From NCBI GenBank assembly GCA_963836915.1, contig CAWILH010000002.1:3596001-3660000 (forward strand): 64,000 nt of DNA, given 5' to 3'. Both the position numbers and the translations under genes were made by a program. Of this stretch, positions 7,913 through 17,043 are shown one piece after another (within the stretch, counting starts at the first letter, position 1; each line of letters opens with the position of its first letter). The notes under the pieces are model-generated. The model did no database searches. It was not told the DNA's origin and was given only the letters and a program-made list of their open reading frames with translations. The DNA is from Cryomorpha sp963836915. Lineage in GTDB: Bacteria; Bacteroidota; Bacteroidia; Flavobacteriales_D; Cryomorphaceae.

Positions 7913-9046
7913 ATGAAGCTAGTTACGGTGGTTGGTGCCCGACCACAGATCATAAAATCGGCGGCGGTGACACGCAGGATTCAAGAAAAATTTACCGATC
8001 GGATTTCTGAAATCTTGATCCATACGGGTCAGCATTATGATGCAGAGATGAGCGATCTTTTCTTCGGCGAACTCCAAATTCCCGAGCCAAAATATAATCT
8101 TTCAATTGGCTCAATGAGTCATGGAGAGCAGACCGCTGCTATGCTGGCAGGTATCGAGCGCACACTAGGAGCTGAGCTGCCAGACTGTGTATTGATTTAT
8201 GGTGACACGAACAGCACAGTTGCAGCGGCGCTTGCTGCTTCAAAATTGGGCATTCCCGTAGCCCACGTAGAAGCAGGGATGAGAAGCTATAATAAGTCCA
8301 TGCCGGAAGAATTGAACAGGGTGCTCACCGATCATGCGTCTACCTTTTTATACTGTCCTACCGATCAGGCGGTGGCCAATCTTCTTAAAGAAGGGTTTAG
8401 CATCGATGCGAAAAAGCCGTCGCTTGATGCACCGTTCGTATCTAACGTAGGGGATGTGATGTACGATAATGCCATGCGCTATTCTGTTGGGGGCGATTCC
8501 GCAAAAGAGATATTGGGCATTCCCTTTGAGCGCGATAGGTTTGCTTTGGCCACGGTGCACCGCGCTTCAAACACGACATCAAAAGATCAGGTCATGGCCT
8601 TGCTCGAAATGCTTGCTGCCAGTGCCAAAGCAAACAGTCTACCGATGCTCATGCCGCTGCACCCGCGAACACGTGCTATACTAGGTATCAGTATCGACAA
8701 GCTCAATACCGTTTTCGAAGGTACCGGTATTACCTTTATTCCACCCACTTCTTACATCGATACCCTTTGGCTGCTCAAGAACGCAAAGCTCGTAGTGACC
8801 GATAGTGGCGGTTTGCAAAAGGAAGCCGGTTTTTTCAACACGCCTTCTGTGGTGCTGCGCACGGAGACGGAGTGGGTAGAGCTTATAGACTGTGGCTTGG
8901 CGGTGCTCAGCAGTTCCGATCCGGGCGACTTCGGTAAAAAATTCAGTGAGCAAGTGCGTGTTTCAGCATCCCTTCCTGCAGGTTTTTATGGAGATGGCGA
9001 TGCTTCGGGAAAGATCCTAGACTCCATTTTAACAGCCTTTCCGTAA
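7913..9046 (+). CDS. wecB: UDP-N-acetylglucosamine 2-epimerase (non-hydrolysing)
   Basis: 377-residue enzyme interconverting UDP-GlcNAc and UDP-ManNAc for surface polysaccharide synthesis. The GT-B fold markers are clear: GARPQIIKSAAV at the N-terminus, HTGQHYD, YGDTNST, HVEAGMRSYNKSMPEELNR and the C-terminal TDSGGLQKEAGFF UDP-binding segment. The length is normal for the family. There are no other polysaccharide genes next to it, which is unusual for wecB. It lies 4 bases after radC. Confidence 0.95.
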   Translation: MKLVTVVGARPQIIKSAAVTRRIQEKFTDRISEILIHTGQHYDAEMSDLFFGELQIPEPKYNLSIGSMSHGEQTAAMLAGIERTLGAELPDCVLIYGDTNSTVAAALAASKLGIPVAHVEAGMRSYNKSMPEELNRVLTDHASTFLYCPTDQAVANLLKEGFSIDAKKPSLDAPFVSNVGDVMYDNAMRYSVGGDSAKEILGIPFERDRFALATVHRASNTTSKDQVMALLEMLAASAKANSLPMLMPLHPRTRAILGISIDKLNTVFEGTGITFIPPTSYIDTLWLLKNAKLVVTDSGGLQKEAGFFNTPSVVLRTETEWVELIDCGLAVLSSSDPGDFGKKFSEQVRVSASLPAGFYGDGDASGKILDSILTAFP

Positions 9047-9133
9047 GGTTTTTTTGAAAAAATATCAATGGGCTAAGCTTATGCAAATAGGATCAGGCAA
9101 TATTTACTAATTTTAGCAAAATTAGAAGGTTTT

Positions 9134-9781
9134 ATGGTTCACGAAATTGGTATCAAAAATTCTATTTTCAATCAGTTTTTGCGTGAAGTACGCGATGAGA
9201 AAGTGCAGTTGGATAGGCTTCGGTTCCGAAGAAATATGGTTCGCCTTGGCGAAATATTTGCCTATGAAGTGAGCAAGGAGCTGGAATACCATTCGATAGA
9301 TGTAACGACGAGCCTAGGAGAAGCAAAAATGAAGGTGCCTTCTGCCATGCCCGTGCTTGCTACAATCATGCGTGCAGGCTTACCTTTTCATCAAGGCTTA
9401 CTTAATTATTTCGATCAGTCTGACTCCGCCTTTATATCGGCTTATAGAAAGCACTCTAAGCGAGAAGGCGAATTTAAAATCGAGATAGAGTATTTGAGCT
9501 GCCCAGAGCTCGACGGCCGCTTTCTGATAGTCGCAGACCCCATGCTCGCTACTGGTTCTTCAATGGCTTTGGCGCATAAAGCGCTATTGCAAAAGGGCAC
9601 TCCGCGCCATAACCATATCGTAACCCTGCTCGCTACAAAAGAAGGAGTAGCTCACGTAAGAAAAAATACGCCCTCGAATACTACTATTTGGGTGGGAGCC
9701 ATAGATGATGAACTTACCGCGCAGGCCTATATAGTGCCTGGATTGGGCGATGCGGGCGACTTGAGCTACGGAGAGAAATAA
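9134..9781 (+). CDS. upp: Uracil phosphoribosyltransferase
   Basis: 215-residue type I phosphoribosyltransferase that converts uracil and PRPP to UMP in pyrimidine salvage. The PRPP-binding stretch VADPMLATGSSMALAHKAL is clear, as are PVLATIMRAGLPFHQG and the C-terminal uracil-binding region ending PGLGDAGDLSYG. The sequence is of the divergent Bacteroidota subtype. The start at 9134 is preceded by 87 non-coding bases containing an AT-rich promoter-like TAATTTTAG. A small membrane protein follows 5 bases after the stop. Confidence 0.95.
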   Translation: MVHEIGIKNSIFNQFLREVRDEKVQLDRLRFRRNMVRLGEIFAYEVSKELEYHSIDVTTSLGEAKMKVPSAMPVLATIMRAGLPFHQGLLNYFDQSDSAFISAYRKHSKREGEFKIEIEYLSCPELDGRFLIVADPMLATGSSMALAHKALLQKGTPRHNHIVTLLATKEGVAHVRKNTPSNTTIWVGAIDDELTAQAYIVPGLGDAGDLSYGEK

Positions 9782-9786
9782 TAGCC

Positions 9787-10260
9787 ATGGAGCCCGACGA
9801 CTTAGCAAAAATAACCAGTTTATTTCTGTTAGGTACGGTCAAGTTTATGTGGGCTCCGGCAGCATGTATCGCCGCAGGATATACCTTGTTCCAAACCATA
9901 GTGTTAACATCTTCGGGTGGTATTACAGGTATTACCACCTTCTATTTTTTCGGCACTTTTGTAAATCGAAATATGAACCGCTTACGAAGCCGAAAGCGCA
10001 GAGATGCTTACGATCTGCGTAAGAAAATCTTCTCTCGCAGATCGCGCTCCATCGTAAGATTTAAAGCTTCCTTTGGTTTAATAGGCTTGGCTATCGTGAC
10101 CCCAGCTATCCTAAGCATTCCGATCGGGTCGGTCTTGGCGGCAAAATTCTTTTCTCATAATAGGCTCACCTATCCGCTGCTTCTGCTGTCTACTGTTTTA
10201 TGGTCTGCCTTCTTATCGGTATTTTCGGCGTTTCTTAAAGGTGCCATCCTTGGCTTATGA
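9787..10260 (+). CDS. Small integral membrane protein, unknown function
   Basis: 157 residues with three or four hydrophobic segments (about 24-52, 95-118, 127-152). Between the second and third lies a very basic cytoplasmic loop (RNMNRLRSRKRRDAYDLRKK), which by the positive-inside rule would face the cytoplasm. I recognise no motif. It is preceded by upp at 5 bases and overlaps the HAD gene by 4 bases (ATGA), so it is translated as part of a three-gene unit. The overlap supports both this stop and the next start. Confidence 0.7.
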   Translation: MEPDDLAKITSLFLLGTVKFMWAPAACIAAGYTLFQTIVLTSSGGITGITTFYFFGTFVNRNMNRLRSRKRRDAYDLRKKIFSRRSRSIVRFKASFGLIGLAIVTPAILSIPIGSVLAAKFFSHNRLTYPLLLLSTVLWSAFLSVFSAFLKGAILGL

Positions 10261-10952
10261 AACACTACAAGCATATATTTTTTGATCTTGATCGCACACT
10301 CTGGGATTTTGATACCAATTCAAAAGTGGCGCTTACCGCACTGCACCATTCGCATAAGCTCAGCAGTTATGGCATAGCCTCGGTAGATGAGTTTGTAATC
10401 ATATACCAAGAAATCAACGAGCGCTTATGGGCGGCCTATCGAATGGGGAATATCCGGAAAGATCAATTACGTGCTACCCGGTTTGCCAAAGCGCTGGCAC
10501 ATTTTGGTTGTGATAATAGCAAATTGGGCGGAAGCCTTGAAGCAGAATATGTAAGCCTTAGTCCGCATCAAACCGGACTTATGCCCGATGCGCTGGAAAC
10601 ATTGGAGTACCTGGCAATAAATTACCAAATGCACATCATAACGAATGGCTTCGAAGAAGTTCAGCAAATAAAAATGGATCGATCAGGAATTGCCCCCTTC
10701 TTTAAGCAGGTGATCACAAGTGAACGGGCGCAGGCGAGAAAGCCAGATCCGGTCGTGTTCAATTTGGCATTCCATCTAGCGGGAACCAAAGCATCTGAAG
10801 CTCTAATGATAGGAGATGATCTATATGCCGATATACGTGGAGCACGAGGAGTCTGGATGGATCAAGTCTATTTTAACCCACTTGGCAAAGATCATGATGA
10901 TGACGTGACCTATGAAATCAAAAAGCTGGCCGAGTTAAGATCTATACTTTAG
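10257..10952 (+). CDS. YjjG-family noncanonical pyrimidine nucleotidase (HAD)
   Basis: 231-residue HAD-superfamily phosphatase. Motif I is FFDLDRTLWDFD (catalytic Asp about residues 10 and 12), motif II is HIITNGF, the motif III Lys is in RKPDP, and motif IV is GDDLYADIRGA. The DxDxTLWDF form and overall length match YjjG, a house-cleaning 5'-nucleotidase acting on (d)UMP, dTMP and damaged pyrimidine nucleotides. That fits the neighbouring uracil salvage gene. The start overlaps the previous stop (ATGA), and its 3' end overlaps psd on the other strand by 11 bases. Confidence 0.88.
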   Translation: MKHYKHIFFDLDRTLWDFDTNSKVALTALHHSHKLSSYGIASVDEFVIIYQEINERLWAAYRMGNIRKDQLRATRFAKALAHFGCDNSKLGGSLEAEYVSLSPHQTGLMPDALETLEYLAINYQMHIITNGFEEVQQIKMDRSGIAPFFKQVITSERAQARKPDPVVFNLAFHLAGTKASEALMIGDDLYADIRGARGVWMDQVYFNPLGKDHDDDVTYEIKKLAELRSIL

Positions 10953-11601
10953 GTAACTTGGCGATTACAGTTTGAGAACCGCGCACCATTTGATCGATTT
11001 GGACATCAATCTCGCTTCCCACAGGAAGAAAGACATCTACCCGTGATCCGAATTTTATGAAGCCGAATTCACTACTTTGATTTACTGTAGTGCCTTCTTT
11101 TGCATAGCACACGATCCTTCGTGCTACCGCTCCAGCTATCTGCCTGAAGAGGACGGGGATTCCCGAATTGGATTCAACCACTACCGTGCTTCTTTCATTA
11201 TCGGTGCTCGACTTGGGATGCCAAGCCACTAAATACTTCCCTTTATGGTATTTAAAATATTTCACCAAGCCGCTGATCGGGTACCAATTGACATGAACAT
11301 TGAGGGGCGACATGAAGATTGAAATTTGTATGCGTTTATCCTTAAAATACTCGGTCTCTACCGTCTCTTCGATCACCACGACTTTTCCGTCAGCTGGCGC
11401 TACCACTACATTTTCCGTAAGGGTAACCGCGCGTGTCGGAACCCTAAAAAATTGAAGGACCAAAATGAGCATCACAAGGCTCACTGGCAAAATCAGAAAA
11501 GTATAAAAGATGGGAAGTGAGTATACCACTATTAGGTTTAAGATAACCATCAAAATGATGGTGACCAGAATGATCGTCCTTCCTTCACGATGAAACTTCA
11601 T
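10942..11601 (-). CDS. psd: Phosphatidylserine decarboxylase, short membrane-anchored type
   Basis: 219-residue protein that decarboxylates phosphatidylserine to phosphatidylethanolamine. The start at 11601 gives MKFHREGR, the usual opening of this family. The longer frame to 11625 would overlap cdsA. Two membrane segments occupy about 10-52, followed by the catalytic domain with VVAPADGKVVVIEE, MSPLNVHVNWYP and FIKFGSRVDVFLP. The Gly-Ser of the last motif is the site where the chain self-cleaves to form the pyruvoyl cofactor. cdsA lies 13 bases upstream, so the CDP-diacylglycerol branch of phospholipid synthesis is clustered here. The synthase pssA is not in the window. Confidence 0.9.
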   Translation of the reverse strand: MKFHREGRTIILVTIILMVILNLIVVYSLPIFYTFLILPVSLVMLILVLQFFRVPTRAVTLTENVVVAPADGKVVVIEETVETEYFKDKRIQISIFMSPLNVHVNWYPISGLVKYFKYHKGKYLVAWHPKSSTDNERSTVVVESNSGIPVLFRQIAGAVARRIVCYAKEGTTVNQSSEFGFIKFGSRVDVFLPVGSEIDVQIDQMVRGSQTVIAKLPKV

Positions 11602-11614
11602 AGGTAATTTTCGG

Positions 11615-12433
11615 CTAAGGTACAACTATCATTAGGTAGGTAAACACCATGGGGCTAGCAAGCAGAACCCCATCAAATCTATCGAGAATGCCACCATGGC
11701 CCGGTAAGATATTGCTGGAGTCTTTAACTTTCATGCTGCGTTTATAAAGCGATTCCACTAGATCTCCGTAAGATGCGCAAACCGCAATGATCACCGCAAA
11801 TACGATCCACGTGATTATTGAAAACTGCGGATAATAAACGGAAAGCAAAGCGGCTCCAATGGCCGTTGAAATAGCACCACCTATCGTTCCTTCCCAGGTT
11901 TTCTTCGGCGAGATGCGTGGAAATAATTTATGCTTTCCAAAAAGTCTCCCAAATACATAAGCACCGGTATCATTGAGCCATAGGAGTACAAAGAAACCAA
12001 GAACCACTTCGGGTTGGTATTCATTGATAATCTCCTGAAAGCTAAAGACATTGAGCAGCGCCAAAGGAGCCATTACGTAGATGATACCGACTATGGTATG
12101 GGCTATATTGGTAAACGGATCGGGACGCTCCCTATAGAGTTCGTAAACGAAGATAGCGATGAAAAAAGGTATACTCAGTGCCACTGCAGAGAGTGGCAAG
12201 GCTTTTAGCTTTACTGCTTCTATGGTGAGGTATAGCACAGAGCCCGTGGTAATGCCGAGCACACTTTGCGGATGTACCCCACCAGTCTTGGCCAGGCCAT
12301 AGTATTCCAACATTCCGAGCACACCTACCACAAAGAAGAGTGATGCCAGCGAATAGGGGTTCCAGACTATACAGCCTATCACAACCACCAGAAAAATAAG
12401 ACCGGTGGATATACGCAGTGCCAATTCTTTCAT
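11615..12433 (-). CDS. cdsA: Phosphatidate cytidylyltransferase
   Basis: 272-residue polytopic membrane enzyme making CDP-diacylglycerol from phosphatidate and CTP. There are about eight hydrophobic segments, and the CdsA signature near the C-terminus is complete (SLYKRSMKVKDSSNILPGHG then GILDRFD, the Asp and His-Gly-Gly residues forming the metal/CTP site). The start overlaps the stop of the small DUF2007 gene by 4 bases (ATGA), fixing the start codon. It sits in the operon rsfS-ftsH-DUF2007-cdsA-psd, a typical Bacteroidota order. Confidence 0.95.
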   Translation of the reverse strand: MKELALRISTGLIFLVVVIGCIVWNPYSLASLFFVVGVLGMLEYYGLAKTGGVHPQSVLGITTGSVLYLTIEAVKLKALPLSAVALSIPFFIAIFVYELYRERPDPFTNIAHTIVGIIYVMAPLALLNVFSFQEIINEYQPEVVLGFFVLLWLNDTGAYVFGRLFGKHKLFPRISPKKTWEGTIGGAISTAIGAALLSVYYPQFSIITWIVFAVIIAVCASYGDLVESLYKRSMKVKDSSNILPGHGGILDRFDGVLLASPMVFTYLMIVVP

Positions 12434-12636
12434 GTGAGCGCTTCCGATATAATTTTCTTCGCCTTGATTACGTCATCGCGTTTTACGAGCAAGTTTATTT
12501 CTCCAATAGTCACGTAAAAGGAATCTTGTTGGTTTAGCACGACAGAGTCTATATCGCTTTGACTTAAAATTTGCCGTAGCAATTCTATGGTGTGAAGAGC
12601 CGATGAACTAAATACATTGACCCAATCGCCGCTCAT
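12430..12636 (-). CDS. DUF2007-like small protein
   Basis: 68-residue protein resembling the DUF2007 / putative signal-transducing protein family: WVNVFSSSALHTIELLRQIL, then SDIDSVVLNQQDS, then INLLVKRDDVIKAKKII. This is a compact alpha-beta fold related to ferredoxin-like PII-type folds. Its biochemical role is unknown. It is translationally coupled to cdsA (4-base overlap) and lies 14 bases after ftsH. The constant position between ftsH and cdsA in Bacteroidota suggests a link to membrane quality control or phospholipid supply, which is inference from context. Confidence 0.8.
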   Translation of the reverse strand: MSGDWVNVFSSSALHTIELLRQILSQSDIDSVVLNQQDSFYVTIGEINLLVKRDDVIKAKKIISEALT

Positions 12637-12650
12637 CGATCTTAAACCTT

Positions 12651-14770
12651 CTATTTATCTTGGGTTGAGTCTACCGTAGAGCTCTCTTCCGTCTCACCCG
12701 ATCTACGCGCGGAGGTGTCTGCTTTTTGATCACCATCATCCGCAGGGTCTTCCGCATTTTGAGCATCTGCCTTATCATCTTTCGGTTCATCCGAATCTGA
12801 ATTGGGTATTAAGAGTTCTTCTCTATCGAAAGGTCTCTTTCCAAATATGGTTTGCAAGTCTTCTTTGAAGATCACTTCTTTCTCAAGTAGCTGATCTGCC
12901 AGTTTATTCAGCTTATCTCTATTATCAGATAAGAGTTTCTTGGCACGCTCGTATTGTGTTTCAATGATAATTTTTACTTCCTGATCTATCTTTTCTGCTG
13001 TTTTCTCGCTATACGGCTTCGTGAAGTTGTAGTCGCCATTGCCACTAGAGTCGTAGAAACTGATATTTCCTATCTCCTTATTGAGTCCGTATACGGTGAC
13101 CATGGCATAGGCCTGCTTGGTCACTTTCTCGAGATCGCTCAACGCACCGGTAGAGATTTCGTCAAATACCACGCTTTCTGCGGCTCTGCCACCAAGGGCG
13201 GCGCACATTTCATCAAGAATTTGAGCTACGGTATTTAGCTGTCGCTCTTCAGGCAGATACCATGCCGCACCCAATGACTGACCACGGGGCACTATAGTGA
13301 CCTTTACCAAAGGGGAAGCGTGCTCTAACAGCCAAGAAACGGTGGCATGACCGGCTTCGTGATACGCTATGGCGCGCTTCTCTTTCTTAGTGATTATTTT
13401 GTTCTTCTTTTCGAGACCCCCTATGATCCGGTCTACCGCGTCTAAGAAGTCTTCTTTGGTAACTTTCTTCTTCTTTCTACGCGCGGCGATTAGGGCAGAT
13501 TCATTGCAAATATTTGCAATATCAGCACCACTAAAACCTGGAGTCTGCTTCGCTAAAAAATCAATGTCGATGGACTCATCGACTTTTATTGGAGCTAGGT
13601 GAACTTTGAATATTTGCTTTCGCTCGTTCAAGTCTGGCATATCCACATAGATCTGCCTATCGAAGCGACCTGCCCGCATCAATGCTCTGTCGAGCACGTC
13701 GGCTCTATTCGTGGCAGCGATAATGATTACACCACTATTGGTTCCAAAGCCATCCATTTCTGTGAGGAGCTGGTTCAGCGTGTTTTCTCTTTCATCATTG
13801 GCGCCCATGCTTGCATTTTTACCACGTGCACGCCCTATCGCGTCAATCTCATCGATAAAAATTATGGCCGGCGCCTTTTCCTTGGCTTGCTTGAACAGGT
13901 CGCGCACCCGAGATGCACCTACCCCTACGAACATCTCTACAAAGTCTGAACCCGATAGAGAAAAGAAGGGCACTTGTGCTTCTCCCGCCACCGCCTTGGC
14001 GAGTAGGGTCTTTCCTGTACCGGGAGGGCCTATCCAGAAGCGCCCCCTTAGGAATTTTGGCGCCAAGAGTAGTATATCTCTTGGGATTTTTTAGAAAATC
14101 TACGATCTCCTGAATTTCTTCTTTGGCTCCTTCCAGCCCAGCTACATCATTAAAGGTTACATTGGTTCCTTTGGTCTTATCAAAAAGCTGCGCGCGTGAT
14201 TTGCCAATATTGAATATTTGACCGCCGGCGCCACCACCACCGCCTATGCGGCGCATCACAAACATCCACACGGCAATCATGATCCCTATGAAAAGTATCC
14301 ATGTAAACAGTTCTTTCCCCCATTCACTGCGGGTTTTATAGTCGTAAGCAAGATTGTACTCACTGCCCCATTTGTCCAGTTTTTCCTGAAAGCTGTCTGC
14401 AGGGCCAATATCAAATTTATAGTGGTGAACCGTTATTCTGAGCGCCTGATATGAGCGGGGTTTTGATACGCTTTGCGTGCTTCTCTTCTTTGAGTGCTTC
14501 TTTTTTTAAGAATACTTCGGCAGTCAATTTATTATACACTACTACCCGATCTACTTCTTCATTCTTAACCATTTCTTCAAATTCTGAAAGGTTAATATCT
14601 GTCATGTTACCATTCCAGTTAAAAAGATTGAGCGAGATAAGGACTACACCAATAATGGCGTAAATCCAATAGAAATTAAAAGGCTTCTTCGGCCCTTTAT
14701 CCCCATTTGGTTTTTTATTGGTTTTAGGCTTAATGCTCTTAAGCGGGCTACTCTCTTTATTTTCTGCCAT
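12651..14770 (-). CDS. ftsH: ATP-dependent zinc metalloprotease FtsH, two one-base insertions
   Basis: Membrane-anchored AAA+ protease that degrades misassembled membrane proteins. Three consecutive frames together encode the whole protein. 14770 to about 14428: N-terminus with first membrane helix (FYWIYAIIGVVLISLNLF). About 14428 to 14033: second helix, GGGGGAGGQIFNIGKS, DVAGLEGAKEE. Downstream of 14033: Walker A GPPGTGKT, Walker B IIFIDEIDA, SRH, zinc site HEAGH (about residue 470) and an acidic C-terminal tail. At 14033 an extra T (+ strand) changes the expected Leu-Val-Gly-Pro, and near 14428 another extra base precedes HHYKFDIG. Repaired length is about 705 residues, normal for Bacteroidota. 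Two insertions in an essential gene suggest sequence error. Confidence 0.93.
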
Positions 14771-14785
14771 TTGTATTTATGTCAA

Positions 14786-15160
14786 CTAGTGTTGGTATTC
14801 TATTTCTTTAACATCCGCATCCGCCCAAAGTTTTTCCAGATTGTAAAAGGCGCGGGTTTCTTCGTTGAATATGTGGACGACCACATTAAAATAGTCGAGT
14901 AGAATCCACTCACCATTTTCCGTACCTTCCTTATGGTTTGGATCTTCTTTTAAGTCCTGATAGATAATTTTTTGAACTGAACGTGCTATTGCTTCTACTT
15001 GAGTGCTTGATGTGCCGTGACAGATGATGAAGAAATCGCTTACTGAGTTATTGATTTCGCGCAAGTCGATCTTTAAAATTTCATGCCCCTTAACTTCCTG
15101 TATTCCGCGTACGGCGGCTTCTGCCAATGGTTCTGAATTAACAGTTGTTCTTTTAGTCAT
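14786..15160 (-). CDS. rsfS: Ribosome silencing factor RsfS (Iojap/YbeB)
   Basis: 124-residue protein of the RsfS family, which binds L14 of the large subunit and blocks subunit joining when nutrients are low. Diagnostic segments are GHEILKIDLREI, DFFIICHGTSSTQVEAIA, EGTENGEWILLDYFNVVVHIF and the ending FYNLEKLWADA. It is the first gene of the operon rsfS-ftsH-DUF2007-cdsA-psd, 15 bases before ftsH, and is divergent from birA with 77 bases between the start codons. Confidence 0.95.
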   Translation of the reverse strand: MTKRTTVNSEPLAEAAVRGIQEVKGHEILKIDLREINNSVSDFFIICHGTSSTQVEAIARSVQKIIYQDLKEDPNHKEGTENGEWILLDYFNVVVHIFNEETRAFYNLEKLWADADVKEIEYQH

Positions 15161-15237
15161 TCAATTGAGTTACTCATTTCCACAAAATTAAGCAATTTAG
15201 CCGGTGCCAAGCGATATAATGCACCTTTCATAGAACT

Positions 15238-15972
15238 ATGCTCGGAAATAGAATTTTAAAATTTGATGAATTGCCTTCCACGAACAATTACATTGCCAAA
15301 GCATTGATTGATGGCACATATCTGCCGTATGATGTAATTCTGGCAGCAAATCAGACGGAAGGTCGCGGACAGCGTGGAAATACGTGGCAGTCATTGCCAA
15401 ACCAAAATCTAATGTTCTCATTTGCCTTTAGGGCTCCACAGCTGGGCGAAAGGCAGCATTTTTTAATCTCGAAGGCTATTTCCCTGGGAGTTTTTAGGTA
15501 TCTATCCAAAACGCTTCAGAGCGATATCAAGATTAAATGGCCGAACGATATACTGGTAAATAGCCGAAAGATATGTGGTCTACTGCTCGAAGCCCAAGGC
15601 TCAAAGGCCCAACGCTGGTTTATAGTAGGCATAGGCCTGAATGTAAACCAATTGGCTTGGGGCGGGCTTAATTCGGCCACGAGTATAGCCGCAGAGCTCG
15701 GCACGTCCAGAGATCAAGATCTTATACTACGTGGAGTATTGGCAGAGCTGGAACGGATGCTTGACTTGTTGATGGCGGGGAGCTATCCACTCATTCAGCA
15801 GGAGTATCTCGAAGCATTATACGGCTGCGGCCAATGGGTAAAGTTTGAAGATGCGCACCGCAGCTATTACGGGCAGGTCAGAATGGTAGATGATGAAGGC
15901 GTGCTTACCGCAAAATCTAAGGCTGGAGCGTTGCACCATTACTGCGGCCAAGAAGTAAAAATTAGGTATTGA
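15238..15972 (+). CDS. birA: Biotin--[acetyl-CoA-carboxylase] ligase, monofunctional
   Basis: 244-residue biotin protein ligase. It activates biotin with ATP and attaches it to the carboxyl-carrier protein of acetyl-CoA carboxylase. The biotinyl-AMP loop GRGQRGNTWQS (about residues 41-51), KWPNDILVN with the catalytic Lys, and KICGLLLE are visible. There is no N-terminal winged helix, so unlike E. coli BirA it should not act as a repressor. The C-terminal SH3-like domain is present (VKFEDAHRSYYGQV). Its 3' end overlaps the SRPBCC gene on the other strand by 11 bases. Confidence 0.94.
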   Translation: MLGNRILKFDELPSTNNYIAKALIDGTYLPYDVILAANQTEGRGQRGNTWQSLPNQNLMFSFAFRAPQLGERQHFLISKAISLGVFRYLSKTLQSDIKIKWPNDILVNSRKICGLLLEAQGSKAQRWFIVGIGLNVNQLAWGGLNSATSIAAELGTSRDQDLILRGVLAELERMLDLLMAGSYPLIQQEYLEALYGCGQWVKFEDAHRSYYGQVRMVDDEGVLTAKSKAGALHHYCGQEVKIRY

Positions 15973-16363
15973 CCACCACACCCAGCCGTTCCACGATGTA
16001 GTTGAAGAGATTGGATAGTGGTTTTTCAACCATCATCTTCAAGAAGGGGTTTATATCGGCATTCATTTCTTGAAATACTAGGGTTTCCGCTCCGTGGTCT
16101 TCAAGATAAATGTCGAGCGTAAATGCAAAGGGCGATTTTTCGCCACTCTTGAGCAGCATATGTCCAGGAGCTCCGGTATCAGCTTTATGCAGGTCTATCG
16201 TGGCCGTGCCTTGCACCTTGAAGCTGCAATAGTCGGCCGTGCTTTCAAAGTCTGTGATTCTACCTTCCGGAAGCAGAGAGTTAAAATTATTCAGGTCGCT
16301 GATATAGCTGAACACCTTCTGGCGCCCGGCTGGGACGAGCACTTTCTTACTTTCTAGCTTCAT
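15962..16363 (-). CDS. SRPBCC (START-like) family protein
   Basis: 133-residue protein with the helix-grip layout of SRPBCC/polyketide-cyclase-like proteins. It has an N-terminal strand with VPAGRQKVFSYISDLNNFNSLLP, then a run of beta strands and a long C-terminal helix (KPLSNLFNYIVERL). These proteins bind hydrophobic ligands in a central cavity, and no substrate can be read from the sequence. Its start lies 17 bases inside the end of pyrE, so it is translationally coupled to it. That pairing is common in Bacteroidota but unexplained. Confidence 0.8.
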   Translation of the reverse strand: MKLESKKVLVPAGRQKVFSYISDLNNFNSLLPEGRITDFESTADYCSFKVQGTATIDLHKADTGAPGHMLLKSGEKSPFAFTLDIYLEDHGAETLVFQEMNADINPFLKMMVEKPLSNLFNYIVERLGVVVNT

Positions 16364-17009
16364 AGGCTTCTTGCCCCCATTCTTGCGGCATCTTACGCCA
16401 CGCTTGAAGGGATTTTACGTCTTTGGCCGTTATGTATTCCGATTTTGCCGCTTGCTCTATCAGGTGATCGTAGTCACTAAGGGTGACCAGCTTGACCTGT
16501 GCCGCTTCAAACGCCGTTTTGGCAGTTTCAAAGCCATAGGTGAAAATAGCTGCCATTCCTTTTATTTCTGCGCCGGCGGCGCGCAGTGCATCTACCGCGG
16601 CTAGGCTGCTCTTGCCGGTCGAGATAAGATCTTCTATTACCACTGCAGATTGACCTGACTCTAAATGCCCTTCTATTAAATTTTGCATTCCATGCCCTTT
16701 CGAAGCTGAGCGCACGTAGACAAAGGGCAGTCCCAGCTCTTGGGCTACCAAGGCTCCTTGGGCAATGCCGCCCGTGGCTACACCGGCTATCACATCTGGC
16801 TTTCCAAAAGTTTCGACGATCGCTTCCACGAATTCTTGCCGTATGTACGTCCTGACTTTCGGGTAGGAAAGGGTGATACGGTTATCACAATAGATGGGCG
16901 ATTTCCAACCGCTGGCCCATGTGAATGGAGCGTTCGGTTGAAGTTTTACCGCTTTGATTTGTAGGAGAAATTCAGCTACATTTAGCGCCGAATCACGATT
17001 AGGTTGCAT
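16347..17009 (-). CDS. pyrE: Orotate phosphoribosyltransferase
   Basis: 220-residue enzyme of de novo pyrimidine synthesis, converting orotate and PRPP to OMP. The markers are FTWASGWKSPIYCDNR, GVATGGIAQGALVA, SASKGHG and the PRPP loop VVIEDLISTGKSSLAAV. A -7 box TACATTTG lies only 5 bases before its start codon. The start codon of the divergent Nudix gene is 8 bases away, so the two promoters must each overlap the other gene's 5' coding sequence. Confidence 0.96.
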   Translation of the reverse strand: MQPNRDSALNVAEFLLQIKAVKLQPNAPFTWASGWKSPIYCDNRITLSYPKVRTYIRQEFVEAIVETFGKPDVIAGVATGGIAQGALVAQELGLPFVYVRSASKGHGMQNLIEGHLESGQSAVVIEDLISTGKSSLAAVDALRAAGAEIKGMAAIFTYGFETAKTAFEAAQVKLVTLSDYDHLIEQAAKSEYITAKDVKSLQAWRKMPQEWGQEAYEARK

Positions 17010-17014
17010 AGGGT

Positions 17015-17043
17015 CAAATGTATAAAGTTTTCTTCAACGACAA
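17015..17043 (-). promoter_or_regulatory. Promoter of pyrE, inside the Nudix gene 5' end
   Basis: Minus strand: TTG (17043-17041), an 18-base spacer, TACATTTG (17022-17015). It ends 5 bases before the pyrE start codon, so the pyrE message would be leaderless or nearly so, and it lies over the first codons of the divergent gene. Confidence 0.6.
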
